Below, one piece after another: positions 1 through 11,800 of a stretch of DNA of 64,000 bases. The notes below the pieces were generated by a model, which saw only the letters and a list, made by a program, of their open reading frames with translations, was not told the DNA's origin and searched no databases. Position numbers and translations under genes: made by a program. Each line of letters begins with the position of its first letter. The first letter of the stretch is position 1. The stretch is from Fasciolopsis buskii (Eukaryota; Platyhelminthes; Trematoda; Plagiorchiida; Fasciolidae): NCBI GenBank assembly GCA_008360955.1, contig LUCM01000566.1, positions 213,427 through 277,426 of the forward strand, read 5' to 3'.

Positions 1-1315
1 TATACTAACACTGCACAGCTACTTTAATCTTCGTATCTTTTTATTTCTTGTACTGATAAAACTTTTGCGGATGAACTGAAGCGGCAGACCTCAGAAGACC
101 GATTTTGAGTGGAACATCTTAGACATTAGGCTATCCAGGCCGGGTCCCAGCGACTTATTGACGTTCGATGCAACATGTTATGACATCCATCCGTCACTGG
201 TTCTGCAGGGCCCCTAACCGTTGCGCACAGTGAACAACTGTGACGAGGATGATTTTTTGCAGAAAAGTATACAACCGAAATAGGTTTTACGAGAGACATA
301 CAAACCAATGTTGAATTAGGCGTAAACGCTGAATGATAAGTCACCAATTTTAAGCAAACTCTGCGAGACTATGACATGGTTTTGGGTGAACTTTTTACTA
401 TATCTTGTGTGACTTTATATGCCAAGCAATTCAGATAACACTTGGTACAACCGTGGATTGTAAACACACTGGAACGCATTTCACTTGATCATTGTAGGTC
501 ACACTGAAGTAGTTTCGTGACATTTGTTTCTATGCATTTCTCGCTCGACATACTCAAGGGCATACAGTAGCATTTAACCAAATACTAAAAATTTCAAGGC
601 ATGGTGTGCATCGAAGGAACATGAAGATTTCGACTGAGCTGCCGTGAATTCATGAATTTCTCCATCCACGAAACAAGCCAGTCAGGTGGTAAGTGCAAAT
701 TGCATCTCTCGCAAAGTTGGCCAAGACATTTAGTCAGGAGTAGTGTTTGGTAACTGTTCAAAAAAGCGCCCCTTCTAACGAGTATACTTGCAACTTATTG
801 CAGGAGTATTTGGTCTAAATAAGTTCCTGCCATTGCGCTATTTTCTAGTGATATTCCTTTATGGTAAGATGGATTTTATATGCATTCGACGGAGAAAGCC
901 TTTCACTGGAGCTTTTGTATTTGTATCTGCGGGTACATTAACGGTAACCTCAAGGCGATCAACCTCAAAATCAGTATTGAAATTTCACTGTGTCGGTACC
1001 GTGTTTCGCCTGATTCCAAAGAAAGTTTCATCAGTCAGCCGGAAATAAATTAAATTTTTTTCTGTAGAATTTTCCACTTAGAAAGGGAAGATAGAATTAT
1101 TATGACTAAGTTATCGAAAGACAAACGTTCGTCGGGGAAATGAGTTGTAGTCATTATTGTTAAGTGGGATTTTTGAATTAGGTAATTAGGGACGTGGCAG
1201 GTTTTGCTACGGCAAGCGTCCACGCTCGTGATAGTTGCAATTGAAGCACGTGGTTATTTTCGTACGTTTGATAATCTGCTTCCTACTTGATAGTGAAAAA
1301 TTCGATTTGGTTCTG
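1..1315. repeat. Duplicated segment A, first copy (cut by window edge)
   Basis: This segment recurs at 7253-8566. By eye the two copies differ by roughly a dozen substitutions and one 1-bp indel, so identity is about 99%. The left end is cut by the window, so the true start is unknown. Homology ends at a CTG after which the first copy runs into block B. It contains one micro-exon candidate (804-863) but no convincing gene; open frames on both strands survive in both copies simply because the copies are nearly identical. Confidence 0.95.
804..863 (+). CDS. Candidate hydrophobic micro-exon, copy 1
   Basis: A 60-nt stretch lies between an acceptor ending TTGCAG and a good donor, ATG|GTAAGA. The open frame through it reads VFGLNKFLPLRYFLVIFLY, with a hydrophobic C-terminal half that could belong to a signal peptide or membrane segment. 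The length is a multiple of three, so it could be skipped without a frame change. Trematodes are known for genes built from very short symmetric exons, which is why I note it, but no partner exon was found. It is identical in the second copy, which is uninformative because the flanks are also nearly identical. It may be chance. Confidence 0.15.
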
Positions 1316-4300
1316 GTTTCCCGTAGAGTGCCGCTGTTAGATTCGGCACTATATCCAAGATAGTTAATGTTCGGAACAATAAATGAGACCGTTGAGGGAT
1401 ATAAATATAATGCAAAAAATTCAAGGTAGCAGAATTTAGACGACGGCTTTCGTGTTTGGGGATGTGCAAAATTCGTCAGTTGTTGGACTCCGGGTACGTG
1501 GTTTACACTGTGATGCATAAAGTTCGCGGGTTTTGCTTCTTCTACCGTCAATCACTTTCCAATTTGTTATCTGTTTTAGTGACTGTAGTATCCTTTCCAC
1601 AGTACCGTACACAAGCAGCCTAACAAATTGAAAAGCAAGTGCAAAAATGCAACAGTCATTGACTCCTTAGACAAATTATAAATCCGACAAGTCCATGTTA
1701 AAAGTACATGAAAAAGTTCTTTTGCGGTTGGCCATTGTTCTTCGATTCGGCCCATTCCCGTAAAATATCGTATGAACACAGGCCATCAGACGTCATTGCA
1801 TATTTGTGCGCATTTCAGCGGCTCAACTTCTAGCCGACAAGGAGTTAATATTTGTAAAAAAATAGAGGAGTAAGATTTGCCAGCTTTGGCGAGGCGACCA
1901 CGGCGATTTGCTCGCAGTCATCTGCAAACTACACCACAAGCAACATGATGGTACTGTTTTGGAACTTGACTACTGTCCTACCAAATGAAGAGGTTTGTAA
2001 AATCAGCACTTCTCCGACTCTTGTTTGTTATTATTCTGTCAACATGCAAAAGTTCATAAACTAATTTTTAGTTTAAACTTTCCTGCCGAAACGAGTCTGC
2101 GTGTAACCATAAATGACTTTTCTTGCAATATAAACGGTCAGCTAGGTTTTCCTGCGTTAGCTTCCTCAAAAAACGGTAAACGAAGGCATAATGCTAGTTG
2201 GTTGTTCCTTTTTTGGTACATCTTTATTTAGTGCGGCCGTAAACAGACAAAAATGACTGTGTGAACGGGTTTCTTCGTATTGAACGTCTTGACCAAAAAT
2301 TTGGTCCAGCATGAATCTTAAAACTGTGAAACTGTGTAAAAATGGTAGCTGATTTTTAGGCCTCGTGCGGCTCCTAATTCGGAACTTCGAAGTGAAAATG
2401 CAATGTGAATGCGAACTTAGCTGTTAACATGCCAATAATTAGACCTTCAAGAGTGAAAAATGTTTTCCTGACCATTTTAAGAATTTCTGCTATAGGCCCT
2501 ATCATAAATGCCCGTAGAAAGCAGAATGACTAATTTGTGTGATAATACCATCAACTGGTTTTTCTCAGTCAGTTAATCCAAATGGCCGAAGTGTTACCTC
2601 TATTTTTCTTTCCTGTTTTATTTGATCGTTGCAAGCGATCTTTTTCGGCTAGTCAACAAACCATCGAAAACCAGGATGTATGACGGTTCGTTATCTGATA
2701 CGGCAGCTAGGCGTATTACTCTATGACCTTCCCCAGAGCCATTGCATTTGGAGAGAGCATACTGAACCAAAAATGAGCTCAACAAACATTACGTTTACTC
2801 ATTCTAAGTCATCCATGTCTGAAATGAGCTCGGAGGGCATCAAAAATTTGTGCTTCCTTATTATCTTAAAGAAATATTGACAAATAACCCATTTCACTCA
2901 TGTTCATCCAACTGAATTATTTTGCCTGTTTTTAACTACAAATTTTTATGTAATCCCATTTGTTTATCTACTATTAGCCAGTAGCTGTATCAACCCCTGC
3001 TCGGCAGGAACGACGTACATTTACAGATGACACTCTAGAACGTTACACTAATTAATATTAAACAATTGTTCGTATCATGTTCTTTGTACAGTAGATGACT
3101 TCGAAAACGTGACCTGTCAAAACGTAGTGTTTCACCTAGAAAAGTTTTTGGATCACCAGTAATCTGATTGTCCTATGATCACCAAAGATTTGGTCTTTCT
3201 GTTGTTGTCCACTGAACGCTGAATTCACTTCGTGACTCATCCAGCTGATTAGCGACATGATCATGTTTCTGGTCCACTGATCTGGATGGTCCCGTGGATG
3301 TTAGATGATCTGGCACATGCAGACCTGTTTAGCGTGGATGATAACGTTCCAAAAAGTGTTCCCACTTATCCAAAATTTGAAATGAAACTGTTTACTTACT
3401 CACTGTAGTCTGTTGGCCAGTTCGACATTACATCTTTCACGGAAATCCCTTAGCTTTTGTTAAATTTAGCATCGCATTCACTTGCTAGGTGGACAAATGG
3501 AACCTAAGTTCAGTAAACAGCGCATCAGACTGGAGGGAACCAATCCACAAGTACTAAAACGTTATTCACACAAAACCTGTTCAAACGCTTATTAAACTAT
3601 ACGGCAGACTCTTTCCAGAACTCTGCGCGTGAGCCAGAAGGATTCAGCTGACTGTCAAATCTTACATAGTAGTTTCTGGGCACAGCTCGACTAATCAAAA
3701 TCTTTGGGTCGTGTACAGCTTATGGAGACCAAATTGACCAGTGTACAATAAAATGGGAATGTTGCACGATTATATAATAATATAATATATATAATAATAT
3801 AATCACAGAGCAGCAGTCCACGTGACGGTAATGGAACCTCGTTATCGAATTCTATTTTTGTCTGCTCCAGACTAATCCCTTGGACAGTCTATAACTGAAT
3901 GCTATTAGTACATTCAGCGATAAGAAAGGAAAAGGCTAGCGTTGGTAATCGCTAGAAGGCGATTTGCAAGTAATTTGCTGGGTGAAGGAGCTGTTTATTA
4001 AAGCCAAATGACCGTAATGGAATGCTTATTTGCTCAGGAAAACTTCGTCAGAAATGAAAAATTGCGTTTAGGATGCTCGCGGGTGAATCACATATGAAAT
4101 GTGGTGTTTTCTATCCACAGCTTTAGGGTCGGCTTTCCAAGGGCAGTGTCAATGTAATAAACCTTGTGGCCATTAGAAATTTTTCCCATCAATCCCCTTT
4201 CCATTTAGTATCCAACTAACAAGCCAGTTTTAAATGAGTGTCGGCTGATTCACGAACCTCAGAACGGCAAATGATCCGAGTTGCCTGCTCCAGGAAACAC

Positions 4301-4997
4301 CGCAAGATGATCGTCAGATGCGACGAAGTTCCTCAGTGCAATTTGGAAACATCTCGCTTAGGTTTTTCTCACTTCATCCTCTTCAACCTACTAAGAGTTA
4401 AATTTCTACTGCCCATGTTTTGTCTAAGAAGCATATGATGAAAACTCTGTGGCTGAAGGTTTTATTTTATGGATGGTAGAAATGTTTCTCAAACTAAGCT
4501 GTGCTTTCTAAGTTCATGAGCCCTTTATAAACCTGTCCATGTTTTTAGTGTAGCTTTACGTCACAAACTATCTTCCGTGAAGATTTTCTTTTGTTATGCA
4601 TATTCTACAGCGCTTTGTAGTTGACAGATGGGGATTCTTCCAGGAGATGCAGACAGCCAAAACCTCTATCTCTGATCTTGCCAAACGGCGAAAAACATGT
4701 AGAATTGAGTAGTCCTACACAGACAATAAACTGACACGTCTACTTCTGAATCAATTTCGGATAGTACTAGTGGTGTTGTGTCTCGTTACAGTTTCTAAAA
4801 ACGCGGCGTATCACAGATGACTGACAATTTTCGAACGTTGAATGGTGCAACGGCGGGAGGCCAAAGATGACAGTATAAATCCAATCTCTAGCTTAAGTGA
4901 CTGAACCGTGGCCCTGCAGTATTGATGACTGACAATAAAAATAAAAAGGACCTAAAGCTAATCCAGGTTTCCCCAAGTAAATTGACCATTAATGCTG
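1316..4997. other. Presence/absence block B (3,682 bp)
   Basis: This block lies between A and C in the first copy and is absent from the second. A 3-bp CTG is shared at the two junctions, as expected for a microhomology deletion. I see no terminal inverted repeats, target-site duplication or poly-A tail at its ends, so it does not look like a clean transposon insertion. An 8-bp direct repeat GGTTTCCC lies at 1315-1322 and again at 4966-4973, close to but not at the right-hand breakpoint. Inside are an AT-rich tract at 3769-3803 and short open frames of chance length, with no gene that I can support. Confidence 0.85.
3769..3803. repeat. Pure A/T tract of TAATA-like units
   Basis: Thirty-five bases with no G or C, built from TATAATAATA-like units. 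Low-complexity sequence inside block B. Confidence 0.85.
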
Positions 4998-5311
4998 CAG
5001 GATGAATTTTTTAAAACCAAAGTGAATCTTTCATCACAAGCATTCAGGGCGCCTGATCTGTAAGTAAGGTAATATGACCAACGCTCACTACCAAATATGT
5101 TTATGATTGTATCTTTTTCAGTGTGAAGAATAATTTTTGTATTACTTTCAGTTTTACAATAAATAGTCATCAGCTAATCTGCCTGAATAATATTCAGTCA
5201 TGCACAACACGATTATCTCCATATGCTATCAAAATAACAGTACAGCTAAATTTGGTCACACATTTAGTGAATAATGGACCCAGTGGAATTGACTCTCAGT
5301 TGGGTTTGCAC
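4998..5311. repeat. Duplicated segment C, first copy
   Basis: This stretch matches 8567-8880 with two substitutions seen by eye, one of which changes a candidate exon codon from Leu to Phe. Homology stops at 5311, immediately before the single ambiguous base at 5312. Confidence 0.95.
5001..5059 (+). CDS. Candidate 59-nt exon in segment C, copy 1
   Basis: It lies between GCTGCAG and a strong donor, TCT|GTAAGTAAGG. The open frame reads DEFFKTKVNLSSQAFRAPD plus a partial codon (phase 0 in, phase 2 out). The composition is hydrophilic and exon-like, but no domain is recognisable. The acceptor of this copy has a poor pyrimidine tract, because the sequence before it belongs to block B. Confidence 0.25.
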
Positions 5312-5312
5312 N
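5312..5312. other. Ambiguous base N at a likely assembly join
   Basis: This is the only non-ACGT character in the window. It falls exactly where the first copy of segment C loses homology with the second, and base composition becomes clearly more GC-rich on its right. Confidence 0.9.
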
Positions 5313-7252
5313 CACCTGCGCTCGATGCAATGGGCAGCGCGGTCCTGATTACCTTGCGCGACGACCAATGCAGTATGGAATTCTTTGTGCGCGTGTAACT
5401 CATGGTGGTTGATGGACGGGTGCTGCTAGGTAGTTCAGCCGCTAAGCAGAAGAACGATTAGGCTTTCCAACCGAAGCCACTTATTCTAACAAGAACCTGC
5501 CCAGGAGGCAGTGGAGTAAGGCTGAGTGGAAGCCCATCTACTTGGATCAATTGTTTCTACACCCGTTTTTCTGACTGAGCTGCTAACTCAGATCAACCCC
5601 CGACCTAGAGGACCAGGAGAATACTTCGTCATTGACCTTTTAGGCGTGATTCGATTTTCGGTTTGAGATAAGCCACACCACATCAAGGTGCAGTCTCGTT
5701 GTGATAGATAACCGAAATTATTTGCATCCAATTTTGTTTCGGAATAAATTAGAAATAAATAACGATTAGCTTTCGACAATTAACTGGGACGGTTTTCAAT
5801 AACACTGATGCAATTTCTATTACTTGGTAACGGTTGATGTGTATTTAACAATAATACAGGAATGTTAGTCGTTGTGTCATAGCATTAATCAGTCATAGTG
5901 TAATAATGAGACAAAAGGGTGCCGTGTGAATTAAGTGGCAGTTTGCAGTCCTTGCTCAGCCGTGTATACTGTTCTTTTCCAAACCGCGTTCAAGCAAGAT
6001 CCCTGTTCTGACTAGCTGACGATTCCTGGGGCCGAAGTTATCGTCTACCGAAAACTTGCTTTCATTATTTTGGGCCGCTCTCTGACTACGTTGGTCCGAC
6101 TGCCCTGAGTGACAGCAGGAACTGTAGCTCTTAGCTGGGGAAATTGTAATGTCTATCTGAGTTCCGGCTCTATTATGCGTGTTTGCTGCTAACGCGGCCT
6201 TTGTCTGTTAAATAGCGCTTTTGACACAGCCCTGGTTGCTTCTTCAGGTGACTGTTTCTGATTTGTTGATGCCGCACGATTGATTGTGCTCGCCTTTCGT
6301 TGCGGTCATATCTTCCTATACAATAAAACACACAATAAGCTGCAGACATAAACGAAGTGTCGACTGATTCCATAGCGTCCAGTTAAGATCGGGTCAAGTG
6401 GTAATTCGTTAGGAGTTCTACTGTCTATCAACCAAGCATCGCGCATGTAGTCCGTTTAATCCAATGAAACAAATCCGAAGCTAGCAAGGCGACTCCCAAT
6501 GGGGTGCATGTTTACGAAACTGTCATTTACTTGCCTGTTTCATTTTTCCCTACCGTTCAGGTGAGGGTCCAACTAACGTCAATGGCATATCTTTGTGTGT
6601 ACTAGTGGATATATTTCGAAGAATGTATAGAATATAAATCTGCCTTTCCTGAATAATCAAGGTGATAGTCAGATCCGAAGGCAACATGCAGCTTCACAAA
6701 CTGGTTGTTCGTATGTTCCCTTAATTTCCTTACTCCACTACGGTAACCCAAGCTGTAACGTGAAACCACGTTTATGACCACTGCTCTTTGGGCCATTGAG
6801 ATTGTAGCTCGTTGGTGTGGCTTCCAACTGCAGAATACATAAAGCGATCACACAGATAATGTGATCATTCCTCAAAAGTGCGCTGTGGCGGAACATACTG
6901 GATCACCTTTATAATCCAGTGGCAGCGAGTCCTCTCTAGTCCACGGTCTTACGCCTAAGTTTTCTATCGCCGATGCTGTCATGTAAGTTGCATTTACTGA
7001 ATTCCAATTAGCATCCAGTCAAACTGTAAGGAAGATTGCGAGGACTAGAATGAAATCGTTTTGTGGGCTCAGTTAACTGAATAAAATATCGGTGCATACT
7101 TTTCGTCCATATTTTATAAAATAAAAGGTATATTAGTGAGCAAAATTACTCCTTAGCTGTAAACAGAGAGAGTTTTACCATTGTGAATGCGAAATCTGAA
7201 TCAGCATTTAGATGATTAATCAAGCATTATTAGTGTTCAAATCGTTCAAAAT
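5313..7252. other. Segment D, no gene recognised
   Basis: Its first 250 bases are distinctly GC-richer than the surroundings, then it returns to typical AT-rich DNA. It connects without interruption to the second A copy, so D is probably the true left neighbour of A. A CAG at 6558 follows a long pyrimidine run and resembles a splice acceptor, but the frames after it close within 15-25 codons. Confidence 0.6.
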
Positions 7253-8566
7253 TATACTAACACTGCACAGCTACTTTAATCTTCGTATCTTTTTATTTCT
7301 TGTACTGATAAAACTTTTGCGGATGAACTGAGAGGCAGACCTCAGAAGACCGATTTTGAGTGGAACATCTTAGACATTAGGCTATCCAGGCCGGGTCCCA
7401 GCGACTTATTGACGTTCGATGCAACATGTTATGACATCCATCCGTCACTGGTTCTGCAGGGCCCCTAACCGTTGCGCACAGTGAACAACTGTGATGAGGA
7501 TGATTTTTTGCAGAAAAGTATACAACCGAAATAGGTTTTACGAGAGACATACAAACCAATGTTGAATTAGGCGTAAATGCTGAATGATAAGTCACCAATT
7601 TTAAGCAAACTCTGCGAGACTATGACATGGTTTTGGGTGAACTTTTTACTATATCTCGTGTGACTTTATATGCCAAACAATCCAGATAACACTTGGTACA
7701 ACCGTGGATTGTAAACACACTGGAACGCATTTCACTTGATCATTGTAGGTCACACTGAAGTAGTTTCGTGACATTTGTTTCTATGCATTTCTCGCTCGAC
7801 ATACTCAAGGGCATACAGTAGCATTTAACCAAATACTAAAAATTTCAAGGCATGGTGTGCATCGAAGGAACATGAAGATTTCGACTGAGCTGCCGTGACT
7901 TCATGAATTTATCCATCCACGAAACAAGCCAGTCAGGTGGTAAGTGCAAATTGCATCTCTCGCAAAGTTGGCCAAGACATTTAGTCAGGAGTAGTGTTTG
8001 GTAACTGTTCAAAAAAGCGCCCCTTCTAACGAGTATACTTGCAACTTATTGCAGGAGTATTTGGTCTAAATAAGTTCCTGCCATTGCGCTATTTTCTAGT
8101 GATATTCCTTTATGGTAAGATGGATTTTATATGCATTCGACGGAGAAAGCCTTTCACTGGAGCTTTTGTATTTGTATCTGCGGGTACATTAACGGTAACC
8201 TCAAGGCGATCAATCTCAAAATCAGTATTGAAATTTCACTGTGTCGGTACCGTGTTTCGCCTGATTCCAAAGAAAGTTTCATCAGTCAGCCGGAAATAAA
8301 TTAAATTTTTTTCTGTAGAATTTTCCACTTAGAAAGGGAAGATAGAATTATTATGACTAAGTTATCGAAAGACAAACGTTCGTCGGGGAAATGAGTTGTA
8401 GTCGTTATTGTTAAGTGGGATTTTTGAATTAGGTAATTAGGGACGTGGCAGGTTTTGCTACGGCAAGCGTCCACGCTCGTGATAGTTGCAATTGAAGCAC
8501 GTGGTTTTTTTCGTACGTTTGATAATCTGCTTCCTACTTGATAGTGAAAAATTCGATTTGGTTCTG
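7253..8566. repeat. Duplicated segment A, second copy
   Basis: Direct-orientation second copy of the segment at 1-1315. It is entered without any gap from the unrelated sequence D and runs directly into the second copy of segment C. The divergence of about 1% is in the range of allelic variation or of a very recent duplication. Confidence 0.95.
8055..8114 (+). CDS. Candidate hydrophobic micro-exon, copy 2
   Basis: Identical duplicate of the stretch at 804-863, with the same acceptor and GTAAGA donor. If the duplication is an assembly artefact, only one of the two exists in the genome. Confidence 0.15.
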
Positions 8567-8880
8567 CAGGATGAACTTTTTAAAACCAAAGTGAATCTTT
8601 CGTCACAAGCATTCAGGGCGCCTGATCTGTAAGTAAGGTAATATGACCAACGCTCACTACCAAATATGTTTATGATTGTATCTTTTTCAGTGTGAAGAAT
8701 AATTTTTGTATTACTTTCAGTTTTACAATAAATAGTCATCAGCTAATCTGCCTGAATAATATTCAGTCATGCACAACACGATTATCTCCATATGCTATCA
8801 AAATAACAGTACAGCTAAATTTGGTCACACATTTAGTGAATAATGGACCCAGTGGAATTGACTCTCAGTTGGGTTTGCAC
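8567..8880. repeat. Duplicated segment C, second copy
   Basis: Direct continuation of the second A copy. In the first copy the same two segments are separated by 3,682 bp. The sequence after 8880 continues smoothly into unique DNA, whereas the first copy breaks at the N. Confidence 0.95.
8570..8628 (+). CDS. Candidate 59-nt exon in segment C, copy 2
   Basis: Counterpart of 5001-5059, reading DELFKTKVNLSSQAFRAPD, so with one Phe-to-Leu difference and one silent change. Both copies keep the frame and the GTAAGT donor. The junction with segment A lies only 3 bases upstream, which gives this copy a more pyrimidine-rich acceptor than copy 1. The function is unknown. Confidence 0.28.
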
Positions 8881-11800
8881 TCCGAATCAAAGGACAATGT
8901 AATGATGACTTTCATATTGTCAGTTGACTAAATTTCGGAAATACAATACACCTATTAATCATACCTTAGTCATTCTCTATTCTCTCCTGGAATTGATCGG
9001 AAATGTGGGAACCGGGTCTGCTATGGGCAAATCAGAGAATACAAAACTGCTATTCAGATTGGTCTATAGCAAGCGTTGTCTGTAAAAGATGAGAAGATAA
9101 GCATTTCAGAGCGAAACAATCGTAGATGTGTTTTTAAAATCGAATAAGAATCATCTGACTGTACGATCATCTGGGAAATCCATGCAAGTTAGTCTGTCCA
9201 ATTCGTGAACCGCGCAGATGAATGTTGTGGTGAACCCCTGATACTGTAGCGGACTGGCTGTGTATGCTGCAAAAGCATTTCAACAGTGTTATCACAGTTA
9301 TCAGTTTGTCATACTGGGTAAACGTCTAGCGTGAAATTTTCTAACGTTTACAAGGATAAATGAAAGAAACAGGATGAAGATATGCCAGAAGTGCAGATAG
9401 TCCATTGTTCTCCGGAGTATGTTGGTTCTCCCAGTTTCCAATATCTGTCCTAAAGGGAACTAGAAAATTTATTTTTCTGCAAGGCGATGCAAATAACCAA
9501 AATCCAAACAATGGTAAGCGAATAATTTAATAGTGGAGCCATTTATCTAAATGCCTTGTTTTTAAGAAATGATCAAACTGCAAATCCGAGGTGAATGCAG
9601 TGGAGTGATTCGTGAGCTTGATGTATTGTTTAAGAGTCAGATATTACTTAATTTCGTAAAATGCATGCTTTTATTACAAACTTAATTATAAGTCAGTAGG
9701 GATGGTAAGATTATTTCGCATACGTGTACAACTAATTTCAGTTCGAGATACATGAAAGAGGACGTATGCATATCCGAAAATATTTTACGCCCACAAGGAC
9801 TACTTTCATGAAAGCACCTAACACCAAAGGGCCATGTGGGAATTCAATATGGAACAGGATAGAGGGTATATATGCTGACTAACCTGAAGGAGTTTATTAC
9901 CTAATCTCTTTATTTCGATCGCACAAGAGGTTCCTAGACCTAGTATGGTTAGCAGAAATGCGCTACTGGTTGGCGATACAGGACAGTGCTTATTACCACG
10001 CCACCTCTGCGACTTAATCATCAGTCATTTGGGGACCGTGTTCTTCAGCGTGTGTTTATTCCGAATCATTTCTACTGTAGATCAACTAAAGCAAATTTAT
10101 TCGTATTTAAGAACGCAAGTTGGTTATCCTATCCTGCAGGCCACAGCCGTACTCTCTAGGATACTCACTCGCTAAGTTCCCACTTCAAATCTCTTTAGTT
10201 CCGTGATTTTCTTCGTTCCTGACCCTAATCCTATCATTTATATTTCAAGATTTATCTCACCAATAAACTCAGAAAAAAGGTTAAAACAGTTCGCTGATAA
10301 AATTGCTATTCAACGTGCCGGCTAATTTTAATTTAAATAAATTAAAGTATATGCCTACGGGACTCTTCTTCCAGTTACTTAACCTCATGATTTTTATAAA
10401 TAATTTCACATGTAATAATCAACTACAGGGTCCAAATAAACCTCTGTTTCATCTCATCTATAAAGCCACAGATAACCCCTGCCTAACTGGTCTGTAAACT
10501 AGCGATTGGTTTTCAAACTAACAAGGCAACTAATGACCAGCTTCTTAATTAATCGACACAACAGCTTTCATTCTTCCCTACCATATATATTTCACCTTTA
10601 TTTTATTAGTTGATCTACAAATTTCTTGACGTGATATTGGTTAAAAATCCTTTCACTAAGTAGAAATAAGCAGGCCTAAGTTTGCTTGCTCCTATTACAT
10701 TGATTCATCAAAGTTTCAGGCTACCAACGAATCAGTTCAATCAGTAACTGTTCTGTCGAAACCAAAGAGCCAGGGTAATACAAAAATTGTTCATATCCTC
10801 ATATACTCTTCCTAAGGCCACTGGAAGAAAAACAGTTCTGTCTTTCCTACCTAGTGAAGTACCTCATTTAACAAGTTCACCTCAGGAGTGCGCAGTATTA
10901 AGACATCATACCAGGGCCAATAAAGCAAACTTTTCAGTGGAAAAAATCAATTATTTCCTTGGAATACTAGGCGGATAACAAGTGTGATTTGATTAAATCA
11001 CTGAAAAAATTGATAAATCATCTACACACTTGAATTAACAATTATTCATAAACATGCATTAAGTGGCAATGACGATTCACCGGGAAATTTTTATTCATGC
11101 AAAATATCTTTGATTTCTGCAACTGAATTGTCAGGGAGCGGATGCTTGTCAGTAATATTTTGATTTTAAATATTTCTTCCAGGCATGTATTATTCAGACA
11201 AGACCGGAAATTTTGTGAAGAAAAAGGCGTTTATGAGTTTTGGTAGACTTAATACATAATCTGAGTGGATCTAACATCGAAGCTTGCTGACTTTCGGGTC
11301 TTGGACTAAAGTTTCTAGTGCCTAATTTGCTCCAAAACCTGGGGTGATAAAGGATCACGGTGGTTATTCATGCAAAATACATTAAGACGGCATTTATTTA
11401 ACAGACTTCAGGGCTGCATTACTTTTGATAAATCGTTTTGAAAAACAGCTTCCAAAGTGATTTTATATTTAGACAGATATACGAAGCACGGTATTGAGGT
11501 GATCAGTGCCCACATGGATGGCATTTGTATATATATCCTGCTCCACTCCACTTCGGGTGGGAGAACAGTTTTCTGTCATTATTTTTCCATAGAAACCTCT
11601 CGTATAATGGTGTTGTAGAAACCAACAGCCATTTATAAGTAAAACAGCTTTATACGCTAAGTGGTAACCCCATCATTAGGCAGCGCATCATAGGGTCAGG
11701 TAGAAATCTATGGGGCAAGCAAATCAGGCGGAAATTTGAGTATTTTCTAAGCATTTAATAACAAGAATCTTCTTCCAGTAGAGTAAAGTAGAAAGAAGAC

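Noticed and set aside
1207..1551. 114-codon minus-strand frame crossing the A/B boundary
   Set aside because: It is broken in the second copy by the variant junction and has no homology; it is a chance frame across a structural breakpoint.
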